Shown one piece after another: positions 9,801 to 18,551 of a stretch of DNA of 64,000 nucleotides (position 1 is the first letter of the stretch; each line of letters opens with the position of its first letter). The stretch is from Zunongwangia pacifica (GTDB lineage: Bacteria > Bacteroidota > Bacteroidia > Flavobacteriales > Flavobacteriaceae), in assembly GCF_023499215.1 (NCBI RefSeq), contig NZ_JAKHSK010000008.1, positions 91,915 through 155,914 of the forward strand, in the 5' to 3' direction. A program made the position numbers and the translations under genes. Under the pieces are notes generated by a model. That model did no database searches, was not told where the DNA came from, and saw nothing but the letters and a program-made list of their open reading frames with translations.

Positions 9801-12800
9801 TAAAATTATAATCTGAAGGGCCGCTAACGACACTCCATCTACCAGTTCCAAATTCTGGTGTATTCGCTTCTAGTGTCGTTTGAAAATAACCACATCCTAA
9901 TACCTTGTCTTCTCCTGTAGCGGCATTGGACAATTTTTCTGGTTCAGTAATACTAATTGTTTGGATGGCCTGACATTGATTGGCATCAATAACGGTGATG
10001 GTATACTCTCCTGGTTCGAGGCTGTCTACTGTTTTTGTTGTAGAGCCGGTTGCATCATTCCACAAATATTCATAGGTGGAATTTCCGTTCTCAACTTTAG
10101 GTGTGCCACCAGAAGGATTTACAGTTACCGTTGCTTTATCACCGGGACAAACAGGTTGCTGAATTTCAAATTCCATGGTAATAGGTGCATCGGGCTGCGT
10201 AATAACCACAGATGGAATTTTATATATCGTTCCTTCAGAATCTTTAACCCATACATCATAAGAGCCCGCCTTTAAAATTTCAAATAAATTTTCTTTTTGG
10301 AAACCTGAAGTTTCACTGGTTATACTATAACTGTAAGGAGCCCTTCCTCCTGAAGCCTGGACCAATATCGTTCCTAATTCAGAATCATAACATTCTAATT
10401 GATTAGGCGTGGCTTTAGCGTACAAAGGTGTGAAAACAATTTCCTGGTTATTAGTAGAATAACATTTAGATTTGCTGCTTTGTCCACAGGTGTTTTTAAT
10501 ATTGTTAGAGAACGTAAGGTAGATATTATCGATAGAAACCTCGTCGCCACATTCATAATTGATAGGTATGGTTTGCGCGTAAACCGGGATTTCTTCTCTT
10601 TCGTAAAAACATCCAAACTGTCTTTTGATGGTAGTCTGACCAGTTTCTAAGCTCTTCACACTATAAGTGAACTCGGTATATAAGGAGTAACGTGAAGTAT
10701 TTTGATCAAGTTGAACATAAATATATTTCTGATCTCCATTATTACAATTTTCTGATGTTATTTCTTTACCTGAAGCATCCCCAATATAATATCCAGAAAT
10801 ACCAAAATCGTTAGAACCGCAATTGTCTACATAGCACTCTCCAACATATTGTTGATATATAAAATCACGACTAAAACCTTCGGCGTCGGTAACCGTTAAA
10901 GTGATGTTTCTGTTGCCTTCCGTAGGGTAGGTAACTCTGTGAGAACCTATCCCGGTATTGGTGGTGTACGTCCCATCGGAGTCGAAATCCCAACTATAAG
11001 AATACGGAGCAACGCCTCCATAAGCCTTTCCATCTGCTACTTCAAAATAACTAACACGAACATTATTTTCTCCTTCACAAATAGAAGTCGGTAATATTTC
11101 TGCTTTTAATATTTCATTAACTACAACATCCACCGTCTTGGTACAACCATTTTTGTCAAAAACGCTTAGCTTATAATCTCCAGCTGCCAGGTTTGTTGCT
11201 TTTTTTGTAGTCGCTATGACCGTAGAATTTCCGGAAGCTCTCCATTCATAAGTGAAACCAGGAGTTCCTCCGCTGGGATAGGCCTCTGCTGTACCCGTTT
11301 TAGAACCAAAAACAGTAGTTCTGGTGGTAGTTACAGTTACATTAACGGCAGCGTCTGGTTCACTTATCGTAATATTTTCCGCAATTAATTTTTCACAGCC
11401 TATATTATTCTTATCTCTTATTTTTAAGGTATACGACCCTGGTTTTAAATTGTCAAAAACAGCTGAATTTAACCAGTTCGCTCCATTGTCAATACTGTAT
11501 TGAAAAGCCTCAGTACCTCCGGAAGTTCCTGTAAACTCCATTTTACCTGAATCTTCCTGATAACAGTTAACGTTGGTTTTGTTGTAGTTAGAAATAAGTT
11601 CATTTGGCTGGTCTATCGTAAACATTTGCTGTATTCCACAAGCATTTGCATCTTTTATAAAAAGTGTATAATTACCAGCGCTTAGGTTTGGGAAATTTTT
11701 ATCTGTTTGAAAATTAATGTTGTCGATAGAATATTCATACGGGGCGGTACCGCCATTAACCGCTCCTACGGTAATTTCTCCGTTTGAAGCACCATAACAA
11801 TTGACGTTTGTTACCGATGGATTGGTCGCTGTAAGATCATCGGGTTGACTGATTTGTATGGTCTCATTAATAGTACATCCATTATTATCTATAATGCTTA
11901 CTGTATAGGTGCCTGAAGATAAGTTACTAAATTTTTTATTGGTTTGGTAATTGGAGCCATCAATCGAATATTGATAAGGAGTAATTCCACCAGAAACCCT
12001 TCCTATGGTAATACTACCGTTACTTCCTCCAAAACATGAAACATTTTCAGAAGACGGTGTCTCCATAATCAATAGGTTGGGTTCTCTAATGGTGATATTG
12101 GTAGAAATCGAACAATTATTTGCATCGCGAACGTAAAGCGTATAATTCCCAGCAGAAAGGGAATCGAAATTGGTGTCCGTAGAAAAGTTTGTACCGTCTA
12201 ACGAATATTGATACGGCGCTGTCCCTCCTGAAACGTTACCTGCGGAAATACTTCCGTCATTGCCACCAAAGCAGGACACATTTTCTGAAGCAGGCGCAGT
12301 CATGCTGAGTTGCGCCGGTGCTGTAATTTCGATATTTGTAGAAATTGAACAATTATTTGCATCACGAACGTACAGGGTATAATTCCCTGCTGTCAGCGAA
12401 TCAAAATTGTTAGCTGTGGAAAAATTCGTTCCATCTAAAGAATATTGATAGGGTGCTGTTCCTCCCGAAACGGTACCTGCGGAAATACTTCCATCATTGC
12501 CACCAAAGCAGGACACATTTTCTGAAGCAGGCGCAGTCATGCTGAGTTGCGTCGGTGCTGTAATTTCGATATTTGTAGAAATCGAACAATTATTTGCATC
12601 GCGAACGTAAAGCGTATAATTCCCGGCAGAAATGGAATCGAAATTGGTGTCCGTAGAAAAGTTTGTACCGTCTAACGAATATTGATAGGGTGCTGTCCCT
12701 CCCGAAACGGTACCTGCGGAAATACTTCCATCATTGCCACCAAAGCAGGCAACATTTTCTGAAGTAGGCGCAGTCATGCTGAGTTGCGCCGGTGCTGTAA

Positions 12801-14304
12801 TTTCGATATTTGTAGAAATGGAACAATTATTTGCATCGCGAACGTAAAGCGTATAATTCCCGGCAGAAAGTGAATTGAATTCCGTATTCGTAGAAAAGTC
12901 AGTGCCATTTATCGAATATTGATACGGCGCTGTCCCTCCTGAAACGTTACCTGCGGAAATACTTCCGTCATTGCCACCAAAGCAGGCAACATTTTCTGAA
13001 GCAGGCGCATTCATGCTGAGTTGTACTGGTTCTGTAATTTCGATATTAGTAGAAATCGAACAATTATTTGCATCACGAACGTACAGGGTATAATTCCCTG
13101 CTGTCAGCGAATCAAAATTGTTAGCTGTGGAAAAATTCGTTCCATCTAACGAATATTGATACGGCGCTGTCCCTCCCGAAACGGTACCTGCGGAAATACT
13201 TCCGTCATTGCCACCAAAGCAGGACACATTTTCCGAAGCAGGCGCAGTCATGCTGAGTTGCGTCGGTTCTGTAATTTCGATATTTGTAGAAATGGAACAA
13301 TTATTTGCATCACGAACATAAAGTGTATAATTCCCTGCTGTCAGCGAATCAAAATTGTTAGCTGTGGAAAAATTCGTTCCATCTAACGAATATTGATACG
13401 GCGCTGTCCCTCCTGAAATGTTACCTGCGGAAATACTTCCATCATTGCCACCAAAGCAGGACACATTTTCTGAAGCAGGCGCAGTCATGCTGAGTTGCGT
13501 CGGTTCTGTAATTTCGATATTTGCAGAAATCGAACAATTATTTGCATCACGAACATACAACGTGTAATTCCCTGCTGTCAGCGAATCAAAATTGTTAGCT
13601 GTGGAAAAATTCGTTCCATCTAACGAATATTGATACGGTGCTGTCCCTCCCGAAACGTTACCTGCTGAAATACTTCCATCATTGCCACCAAAGCAGGACA
13701 CATTTTCTGAAGCAGGCGCAGTCATGCTGAGTTGCGTCGGTTCTGTAATTTCGATATTAGTAGAAATGGAACAATTATTTGCATCACGAACGTAAAGCGT
13801 ATAATTCCCGGCAGAAAGTGAATTGAATTCCGTATTCGTAGAAAAGTCAGTGCCATTTATCGAATATTGATACGGCACTGTCCCTCCCGAAACGGTACCT
13901 GCTGAAATACTTCCATCATTGCCACCAAAGCAGGCAACGTTGGTGGAAGAAAACGATTCCAGAACAAGTTCGTCTGGCTGGCTAATTACAATTGATTCTG
14001 TACCAGTATTTCCAGCATCGTCTGATACTGATATGGTATAACTTCCGGCTTCTAAATTTATAAGATCTTCATTCGATGAAGAAAAGGAATTTGGGCCAGT
14101 CCATTGATACGTATAATTGCCGTTACCACCAGATACGGTAATATCAATACTTGCATTGTTGGCATTATAACAGCTTACATCTTCCGATACGGAAGTGATA
14201 ATAAGATCCTCTTCCAATCCGAAAGACTCAGATTGGTGATTAAGAAAAAAAAGTAGAGATAAGCCTAAGATAAGAACGGCTCCAGGAAAAGTAGTTTTTT
14301 TCAT
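6850..14304 (-). CDS. Giant SprB-repeat cell-surface protein with type IX secretion C-terminal tail
   Basis: This ~2,484-residue protein resembles SprB-type adhesins, which T9SS exports to the cell surface of gliding Bacteroidota. An N-terminal signal peptide (MKKTTFPG then a hydrophobic stretch) is followed by about twelve SprB repeats, each with a CFGGNDGSI-like start, a PYQYS core and a GNYTLYVRDANNC end. Eight of these are almost identical. Then come PKD-like modules (YSWDFDSDG at 11 kb), a LamG/concanavalin-type domain (~residues 1540-1710; LDFDGIDDHILIG, FTIEAWIKS) and a region ending in FLIGNPYPSALDA that is common in T9SS cargo. A very acidic Glu/Asp/Asn linker (~2340-2400) leads to an ~80-residue type A sorting domain ending in LKFVRN. 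I chose the ATG at 14304; a GTG at 14310 would add two residues. A direct role in gliding or attachment is inferred. Confidence 0.9.
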   Translation of the reverse strand: MKKTTFPGAVLILGLSLLFFLNHQSESFGLEEDLIITSVSEDVSCYNANNASIDITVSGGNGNYTYQWTGPNSFSSSNEDLINLEAGSYTISVSDDAGNTGTESIVISQPDELVLESFSSTNVACFGGNDGSISAGTVSGGTVPYQYSINGTDFSTNTEFNSLSAGNYTLYVRDANNCSISTNIEITEPTQLSMTAPASENVSCFGGNDGSISAGNVSGGTAPYQYSLDGTNFSTANNFDSLTAGNYTLYVRDANNCSISANIEITEPTQLSMTAPASENVSCFGGNDGSISAGNISGGTAPYQYSLDGTNFSTANNFDSLTAGNYTLYVRDANNCSISTNIEITEPTQLSMTAPASENVSCFGGNDGSISAGTVSGGTAPYQYSLDGTNFSTANNFDSLTAGNYTLYVRDANNCSISTNIEITEPVQLSMNAPASENVACFGGNDGSISAGNVSGGTAPYQYSINGTDFSTNTEFNSLSAGNYTLYVRDANNCSISTNIEITAPAQLSMTAPTSENVACFGGNDGSISAGTVSGGTAPYQYSLDGTNFSTDTNFDSISAGNYTLYVRDANNCSISTNIEITAPTQLSMTAPASENVSCFGGNDGSISAGTVSGGTAPYQYSLDGTNFSTANNFDSLTAGNYTLYVRDANNCSISTNIEITAPAQLSMTAPASENVSCFGGNDGSISAGNVSGGTAPYQYSLDGTNFSTDTNFDSLSAGNYTLYVRDANNCSISTNITIREPNLLIMETPSSENVSCFGGSNGSITIGRVSGGITPYQYSIDGSNYQTNKKFSNLSSGTYTVSIIDNNGCTINETIQISQPDDLTATNPSVTNVNCYGASNGEITVGAVNGGTAPYEYSIDNINFQTDKNFPNLSAGNYTLFIKDANACGIQQMFTIDQPNELISNYNKTNVNCYQEDSGKMEFTGTSGGTEAFQYSIDNGANWLNSAVFDNLKPGSYTLKIRDKNNIGCEKLIAENITISEPDAAVNVTVTTTRTTVFGSKTGTAEAYPSGGTPGFTYEWRASGNSTVIATTKKATNLAAGDYKLSVFDKNGCTKTVDVVVNEILKAEILPTSICEGENNVRVSYFEVADGKAYGGVAPYSYSWDFDSDGTYTTNTGIGSHRVTYPTEGNRNITLTVTDAEGFSRDFIYQQYVGECYVDNCGSNDFGISGYYIGDASGKEITSENCNNGDQKYIYVQLDQNTSRYSLYTEFTYSVKSLETGQTTIKRQFGCFYEREEIPVYAQTIPINYECGDEVSIDNIYLTFSNNIKNTCGQSSKSKCYSTNNQEIVFTPLYAKATPNQLECYDSELGTILVQASGGRAPYSYSITSETSGFQKENLFEILKAGSYDVWVKDSEGTIYKIPSVVITQPDAPITMEFEIQQPVCPGDKATVTVNPSGGTPKVENGNSTYEYLWNDATGSTTKTVDSLEPGEYTITVIDANQCQAIQTISITEPEKLSNAATGEDKVLGCGYFQTTLEANTPEFGTGRWSVVSGPSDYNFIDPNDPSTKFIGDEGEYTLRWTVSNENCSNYEDFHLTISANCNTLDFDGIDDHILIGDSFNMADKTAFTIEAWIKSENNTGLKTIISKRDIQNLNIGGYDLTINAGSPTFRWNDNSVSTSYKIKKGIWHHIAVIYQENNMKLYIDGILLASKSGNAPSNISSPFIIGAIYDSANQDIPSNYFDGWIEELRIWNKSLSEKQLRFLMNQRIAVASDPLRGNLLPVDVPGNLKWIDLEAYYQLKGNPEAITKGLTPEITGNHSNGLIRNITTTQDNTAPFPYVLSEENQNWINPTTWLLASTVNNSKISERNVWQVPGSYGIDGETTIDWNIVEVSQDIFYPYANSTKPLQLLGLISNAGTLNIMGTNPPEGGTGNPLIVTDYLKLNGIIDLNGESQLIQTEGSVLDPNSTGSIQKDQQGTANSYNYNYWSSPVSTNSINSGFTIGEVLKDGTDPDNIQEISFNRQYAWADSRNYTGLKRISTYWLNRFHQIASYSGWKQITQNTKLKAGEGYTMKGTSGSVAISTLQNYTFTGLPNNGDIKLSIQPNEIFLIGNPYPSALDAEQFILDNLDKNTVNGATGDKNLFNGAVYFWDHFGDSNSHYLKDYVGGYAALNLIGSVPAVSTDERINANNSQSERMPGKYIPVGQGFFVNSYLNTANSNISISQGDILFRNAQRVFSKESISTESQFLKPESVFLKTLNASVLVKADEREKIRLNFKSPGGINRQIVVGADKNSTSGFDLGYDAPLYDRQKEDMFWLMEDQPLVIQGVPDFNKDRILELGVLVRSNNKFYIEIDSLENIPAEKKIYLLDRKDSTYFDLKAEKYSATIDSGYHKDRFAITFQKIEDPEDVQEDPDEEETDNEDPENDETEDNENEETEEDNETPEKPELPEEEDNAENHEEEIIGNFKVLYLSKEQSVYLKNPHLIDIKRLLIYNINGSLIKEFNDVPIISEIYIPMENKMSSAVYILKIFTENGVTNLKFVRN
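12049..13944. repeat. Tandem 237-bp SprB-repeat array (8 units)
   Basis: Eight head-to-tail units of exactly 79 codons lie inside the adhesin gene, differing at only a few positions each. The invariant protein core of a unit is CFGGNDGSISAG, PYQYS and YVRDANNCSIS. Units alternate between NGTDFSTNTEF and DGTNFSTANNF variants in a patchwork, as expected from recombination or gene conversion between units. Flanking units (before 13944 and after 12049) belong to the same family but have diverged. Confidence 0.95.
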
Positions 14305-14528
14305 AGGCACTTACCTTTATTATTATTCGCTATCTTCAAGTAAGATAATTTTTCTTCAAAGATTTTTATGTCATTTAAAATTTCTCTCATCATTGTTGCA
14401 TCTTGCAAATCTAATCTTTTTTTGCAAATTATCGATAAAAGGTTGTCTTTTAGCGTTAAAGGAAGTTAAATATCAAATTCTATGCCTTAATATTTAGTTG
14501 TAAGATGGTTAATTTCAATTATGTCCAA

Positions 14529-14559
14529 AAAAAAAGGCTACTCGCGGTAGCCTTTTTTT
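14529..14559 (-). terminator. Terminator downstream of pruA
   Basis: Stem GGCTAC/GTAGCC with a five-base loop is flanked by A7 and T7 runs. It lies 20 bases past the pruA stop on the minus strand. The rest of the 14305-14578 gap holds only the adhesin leader; no promoter with correct spacing stands out. Confidence 0.8.
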
Positions 14560-14578
14560 ATAAAATATGTTTGAAAGA

Positions 14579-16207
14579 TTATTCCTTCATAAATGGATAT
14601 TTATAATCGGTTGCGGGAACGAATGTTTCCTTAATTAAACGAGGAGATATCCAACGCATTAAGTTAAGTTTAGATCCTGCTTTATCGTTAGTACCACTAG
14701 CTCTAGCTCCACCAAATGGTTGCTGTCCTACAACGGCTCCTGTTGGTTTATCATTAATATAGAAGTTACCAGCAGCATTTTGTAAAATATCTGTTGCTTT
14801 TGCAGCTTCGTAACGATCACCAGAGAAAATGGCACCGGTTAAAGCGTAAGCACTTGTGTTATCTACCGTGTGAAGTGTTTCTTCCCATTTTTCGTCCTCG
14901 TAAACATAAATGGTTACTATTGGGCCAAATAATTCTGTTTCCATAGTCGTGTAGTGAGGATCTGTAGTAAGAATTACTGTGGGTTCAACAAAATAACCTA
15001 CAGACTTGTCGTATTTTCCACCTACTACAATCTCTGCAGCATCATCTTCTTCAACTTTATCAATATAAGAAGCCAGTTTATCGAAAGAACGCTCATGGAT
15101 TACTGCTGTAAAGAAATTGGTAAGATCTTCTGGAGATCCCATTTTTATCGATTTCACATCTTCTACCACAAAGTCTTTAATTTCTGGCCATAAACTCTTA
15201 GGAAGATAAACTCTGGAAGCGGCACTACATTTTTGCCCCTGAAATTCGAATGCGCCCCTGGTGATTGCCGTAGCAACCTGTTTAGGATTAGAGGTAGGGT
15301 GTGCAATGATAAAATCTTTACCACCAGTTTCTCCAACAATTCTTGGATATGATTTGTAGGTATGGATATTGTTTCCAATTTTAGCCCAGATGTTTTTGAA
15401 AACTTCTGTACTACCAGTATAGTGAATACCGGCAAAATCAGGACTTTTTAATACCGTATCGGTAATCATTTCAGGATCTCCCATCACCATGTTAATAACA
15501 CCATCTGGCACTCCTGCTTCTTTAAATACCTCCATTAAAACCTGTGCAGATAGCATTTGGCTATCACTAGGTTTCCATACCGCTACATTGCCCATTAAGG
15601 CCGCACTACTAGGAAGGTTACCTGCAATTGCCGTAAAATTAAATGGCGTTACGGCGTAAACAAAACCTTCTAGGGGTCTGTATTCAACGCGGTTCCAGCA
15701 TCCGTCTGAAGAGTTTGGTTGCTCGTTATAAAGCTCTGTCATGTATTCTACGTTAAAACGTAAAAAGTCACAGATCTCTGCAGCCGAGTCAATTTCTGCC
15801 TGGAAAATAGTTTTTGATTGTCCTATCATTGTGGCTGCATTCATCTTTTGGCGGTATGGTCCAGAGATTAGATCTGCAGCTTTAAGGAAAACAGCGGCTC
15901 TTTGTTCCCACTCTAGTTTTGCCCATTTTTTACGAGCTTCCAAAGCAGTCTCAATCGCTTGTTCTATATGTTTTTTTTCAGCCAAATGATAAACACCACA
16001 TTCATGTTTGTGATCGTGTGGCGGATTTATACTGGCTGTTTTTCCGGTCCTGATTTCTTCAGAACCTATGTAAAGTGGTACATCAACTTTGGTGTTGTAC
16101 AACTCTTTATATGTTAATAATACTTCTTCTCTTTCTGGTGTTCCCGGAGCGTAAGTTTTTACCGGCTCGTTTACAGCTTTAGGAACGTGAAAAAATCCTT
16201 TTCCCAT
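14579..16207 (-). CDS. pruA: L-glutamate gamma-semialdehyde dehydrogenase (1-pyrroline-5-carboxylate dehydrogenase)
   Basis: The enzyme oxidises glutamate semialdehyde to glutamate with NAD+ in proline degradation. The 542-residue protein is a stand-alone aldehyde dehydrogenase, without the proline dehydrogenase domain of PutA. It shows the NAD-binding AVTPFNFTAIAGN, the general-base glutamate in VGETGGKDF, the catalytic cysteine in FQGQKCSAASR and the C-terminal GAVVGQQPFGGARASGTNDKAG typical of P5CDH. The length matches the RocA/PruA single-domain family of Bacteroidota. It stands alone between a terminator and a divergent TANGO2-like gene. Proline dehydrogenase is not in the window. Confidence 0.93.
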   Translation of the reverse strand: MGKGFFHVPKAVNEPVKTYAPGTPEREEVLLTYKELYNTKVDVPLYIGSEEIRTGKTASINPPHDHKHECGVYHLAEKKHIEQAIETALEARKKWAKLEWEQRAAVFLKAADLISGPYRQKMNAATMIGQSKTIFQAEIDSAAEICDFLRFNVEYMTELYNEQPNSSDGCWNRVEYRPLEGFVYAVTPFNFTAIAGNLPSSAALMGNVAVWKPSDSQMLSAQVLMEVFKEAGVPDGVINMVMGDPEMITDTVLKSPDFAGIHYTGSTEVFKNIWAKIGNNIHTYKSYPRIVGETGGKDFIIAHPTSNPKQVATAITRGAFEFQGQKCSAASRVYLPKSLWPEIKDFVVEDVKSIKMGSPEDLTNFFTAVIHERSFDKLASYIDKVEEDDAAEIVVGGKYDKSVGYFVEPTVILTTDPHYTTMETELFGPIVTIYVYEDEKWEETLHTVDNTSAYALTGAIFSGDRYEAAKATDILQNAAGNFYINDKPTGAVVGQQPFGGARASGTNDKAGSKLNLMRWISPRLIKETFVPATDYKYPFMKE

Positions 16208-16347
16208 GTTGTTGTTTTTCTTGTTTTTATAGGTTTTCTAAATCAATCTAAAGGTAAAAAAATAATAAAGATTTAAACTAACTAAATCTGGCTTTTAAGT
16301 AAGCTTAACTTTTTTCGTACATTCAGCTTTTCGTTTAAGAAAAAATT

Positions 16348-17067
16348 ATGTGTACAGTAAGTATTTTTCCCAAAGAAGAAAGTCCAAATTCTTTCATATT
16401 AAGCTTTAACCGCGATGAAGCCTTAGAACGGAAAACTTTTGCCCCTGCAAAGCAAAATGTTAATGGATGTGAAATGATTTTCCCTAAAGACGCGGTTGCT
16501 GGGGGAACCTGGCTGGGAGTAAGTGAGAAAAAACGACTGGTAGGGATTATGAATGGCGAATTTAAAGCGCATAAACGCCATCCGCCGTACCGAAAAAGCA
16601 GAGGAGTAGTGGTAAAAGAATTTTTAGCTGCGGAAGCGCTAAAAAATCATGCTGAAAATTACGATTTTGACGATATAGAGCCTTTTACGATGCTTTGTGT
16701 GGAATGGAGTTTAGATTTAGTGATTACTGAAATGGTTTGGGATGCTAGAAAACTTCATGTGAAAAATATCCCATTAAAACCTCAAATCTGGTCCTCTTCA
16801 CCTTTATATGATCCAGGCATGAAAAAACAGCGAGAAAATTGGTTTAATGATTTTATTGGAAATACTGAAATTACGGCTGGTGCCATTTGGGATTTTCATC
16901 ATAAGGCCGGCGAGGGCGATAAAAATACCGATTTAATAGTAGATCGCGGGTTTTTAAAAACACAAAGTATTTCGCAGATTGAAATTAGCGAAAAAAAGAA
17001 GCAATTTAAATATGAAGAATTAGCTACCGGAAACCTTAAAATACTGAATTTAGAACATTTAGTTTAA
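16348..17067 (+). CDS. NRDE (TANGO2) family protein
   Basis: A 239-residue protein with Cys2 immediately after the initiator Met and the signature NRDE at residues 21-24, followed by the GGTWLGV loop. It belongs to the NRDE/TANGO2 family, which has an N-terminal-nucleophile-like fold. Eukaryotic members have been linked to lipid and haem handling. The bacterial function is not established, and no substrate can be named. It is divergent from pruA, and its 3' end overlaps the convergent apaG by nine bases. Confidence 0.8.
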   Translation: MCTVSIFPKEESPNSFILSFNRDEALERKTFAPAKQNVNGCEMIFPKDAVAGGTWLGVSEKKRLVGIMNGEFKAHKRHPPYRKSRGVVVKEFLAAEALKNHAENYDFDDIEPFTMLCVEWSLDLVITEMVWDARKLHVKNIPLKPQIWSSSPLYDPGMKKQRENWFNDFIGNTEITAGAIWDFHHKAGEGDKNTDLIVDRGFLKTQSISQIEISEKKKQFKYEELATGNLKILNLEHLV

Positions 17068-17445
17068 CGCAAACGGAGCACTTAACTTAAAAGAAGGAAT
17101 TTGTACTCTAAATTTTCGGGTAGAAGTGAAATTAATCATGTTGTAATATCCGCTCATGGCCCCAAAAGGGGTATTTAGAAGGCAACCACTTTGATAAGTG
17201 TGTTTTTCCCCGGGTTTTATCACTGGTTTTTTGCCAATAACCCCTTCACCTTCTACCGTTTCGGTTTTATTTAAAGCATCTTTAATTTTCCAGAATCTTG
17301 ATTTTAACTGAACCGAATCATTGCTTTGGTTTTCTATAGTAACCTTATAACCAAAAGCATATTTTACCTGATAGCTATCGTAAAGAATGCCATCAAAGAA
17401 CGTTTGTACTGAAATTTTAATGCCTTTAGTAATTTGTTCAACCAT
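17059..17445 (-). CDS. apaG: ApaG domain protein
   Basis: This 128-residue protein is a single ApaG (fibronectin-like beta) domain of normal length. It carries the family landmarks YKVTIENQS, LKSRFWKI, the glycine-rich GEGVIGKKP loop and the C-terminal GCLLNTPFGAMSGYYNM. ApaG is named for effects on diadenosine tetraphosphate and cobalt/magnesium phenotypes in enterobacteria, and its biochemical role is unresolved. It lies nine bases downstream of the DUF3667 gene on the same strand, so it is probably the last gene of a plug-DUF3667-apaG operon. It overlaps the convergent NRDE gene at the 3' end. Confidence 0.9.
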   Translation of the reverse strand: MVEQITKGIKISVQTFFDGILYDSYQVKYAFGYKVTIENQSNDSVQLKSRFWKIKDALNKTETVEGEGVIGKKPVIKPGEKHTYQSGCLLNTPFGAMSGYYNMINFTSTRKFRVQIPSFKLSAPFALN

Positions 17446-17453
17446 ATCAATCT

Positions 17454-18536
17454 CTAAAAAATTGCGAACGAGCCGAATACCGATATCAGTCCTACAATTG
17501 TGGCTAAGGTAAAAAATATTATGTTGAGAATCATAAATTTAACAATGGTTTTCAATTTTCCTTGTTCGTAGAATTTTCGTAATCCCTGGTACAGATACCC
17601 TATAAAAATAATATTGGCAATATTTACGCCGTAACTATTTCTGGTAATAATATCTACAATTAATGCGATACTGTATAAAATGAAGCACATGCTTTGTGTA
17701 TGGAAAGCAAAAGTAAGATGCTCCATATAATTATATTTAGACCGAATATAGATCAGGCTTAAGAAAAGTGTGAAAATAGGCAGAAATATAAATATGATAA
17801 AAGGGAGTTTGCCAATTAAATAATTCAGGAAAAACTTGGGGTTTTCTCTTAGAAGTTTAAAATCGATAACCTTCTTATATAACCAACGGTTGTAAGCAGA
17901 GTTTTCAAGGTCTAATTTGTTTAAAGCATCTTCTGAAACTGTATTTTGAGTTTCTTTAAAATAATGATCAAATAATTTAATCTTAGCACTAAAAGAATCG
18001 CTAAAAGACATGGTGTCAATCTGCTGTTGAGTTACTAGATAGTCATGATAGGTCTTCTGCTTGGTAGAATTTGATGATTTTATGATAGAATCCAAATTAG
18101 TAAGATTAACACCTTCGAATTCAATATCTACTTTATTATCCTCATTAATTTTTTCTAGTTCAGTGGTCAGTTCTTCAGGATCTTTGCCAAGGTTTATTCC
18201 TTCAAAAGAAGTATCGTAACCATAAATTAAAAAGAAAATAATAGCGGTGGTTAAAAAAAAGCGGTAAGGATTTACGTATCGCATCCTTTTTCCCTGAATA
18301 TAGTCTTTAGAGATTTTTCCGGGTCTAAAAAGAAGGATCCTCATGGTTCTGATAAACCGGGAGTCGTAGGCAAAAAGACCAGAGAAGAATTCAGAAAAGA
18401 AGTCGCTCAGGGCTAGTTTTTTAGTAGAGTTTAATTGGCCGCAATTAGGGCAAAACTTATGCTCTTGTTCTAAACTTACGCCGCAGTTAAGACATTCTTC
18501 GCCGCGATACTTCACTAAAGATCGCTTAGATTTCAT
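17454..18536 (-). CDS. DUF3667 zinc-ribbon membrane protein
   Basis: A 360-residue protein with an N-terminal zinc ribbon (CLNCG at residues ~16-20 and CPNCG at ~30-34). Next come the conserved segment around FIRTMRILLFRPGKI and YIQGKRMRYVNPYRFFL, then several membrane segments, with a ~100-residue charged extracytoplasmic or loop region between the first and the later helices. This layout matches the Bacteroidota DUF3667 family, whose function is unknown. It sits between the T9SS plug gene (15 bases upstream) and apaG (8 bases downstream). A shorter paralogue lies at 43875-44669. Confidence 0.8.
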   Translation of the reverse strand: MKSKRSLVKYRGEECLNCGVSLEQEHKFCPNCGQLNSTKKLALSDFFSEFFSGLFAYDSRFIRTMRILLFRPGKISKDYIQGKRMRYVNPYRFFLTTAIIFFLIYGYDTSFEGINLGKDPEELTTELEKINEDNKVDIEFEGVNLTNLDSIIKSSNSTKQKTYHDYLVTQQQIDTMSFSDSFSAKIKLFDHYFKETQNTVSEDALNKLDLENSAYNRWLYKKVIDFKLLRENPKFFLNYLIGKLPFIIFIFLPIFTLFLSLIYIRSKYNYMEHLTFAFHTQSMCFILYSIALIVDIITRNSYGVNIANIIFIGYLYQGLRKFYEQGKLKTIVKFMILNIIFFTLATIVGLISVFGSFAIF

Positions 18537-18551
18537 TTATGTTGCAATAGG

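Noticed and set aside
12049..13944. A repeat array that could be read as CRISPR or a satellite
   Set aside because: The 237-base units are in-frame coding repeats without spacers of variable sequence, and encode SprB domains.
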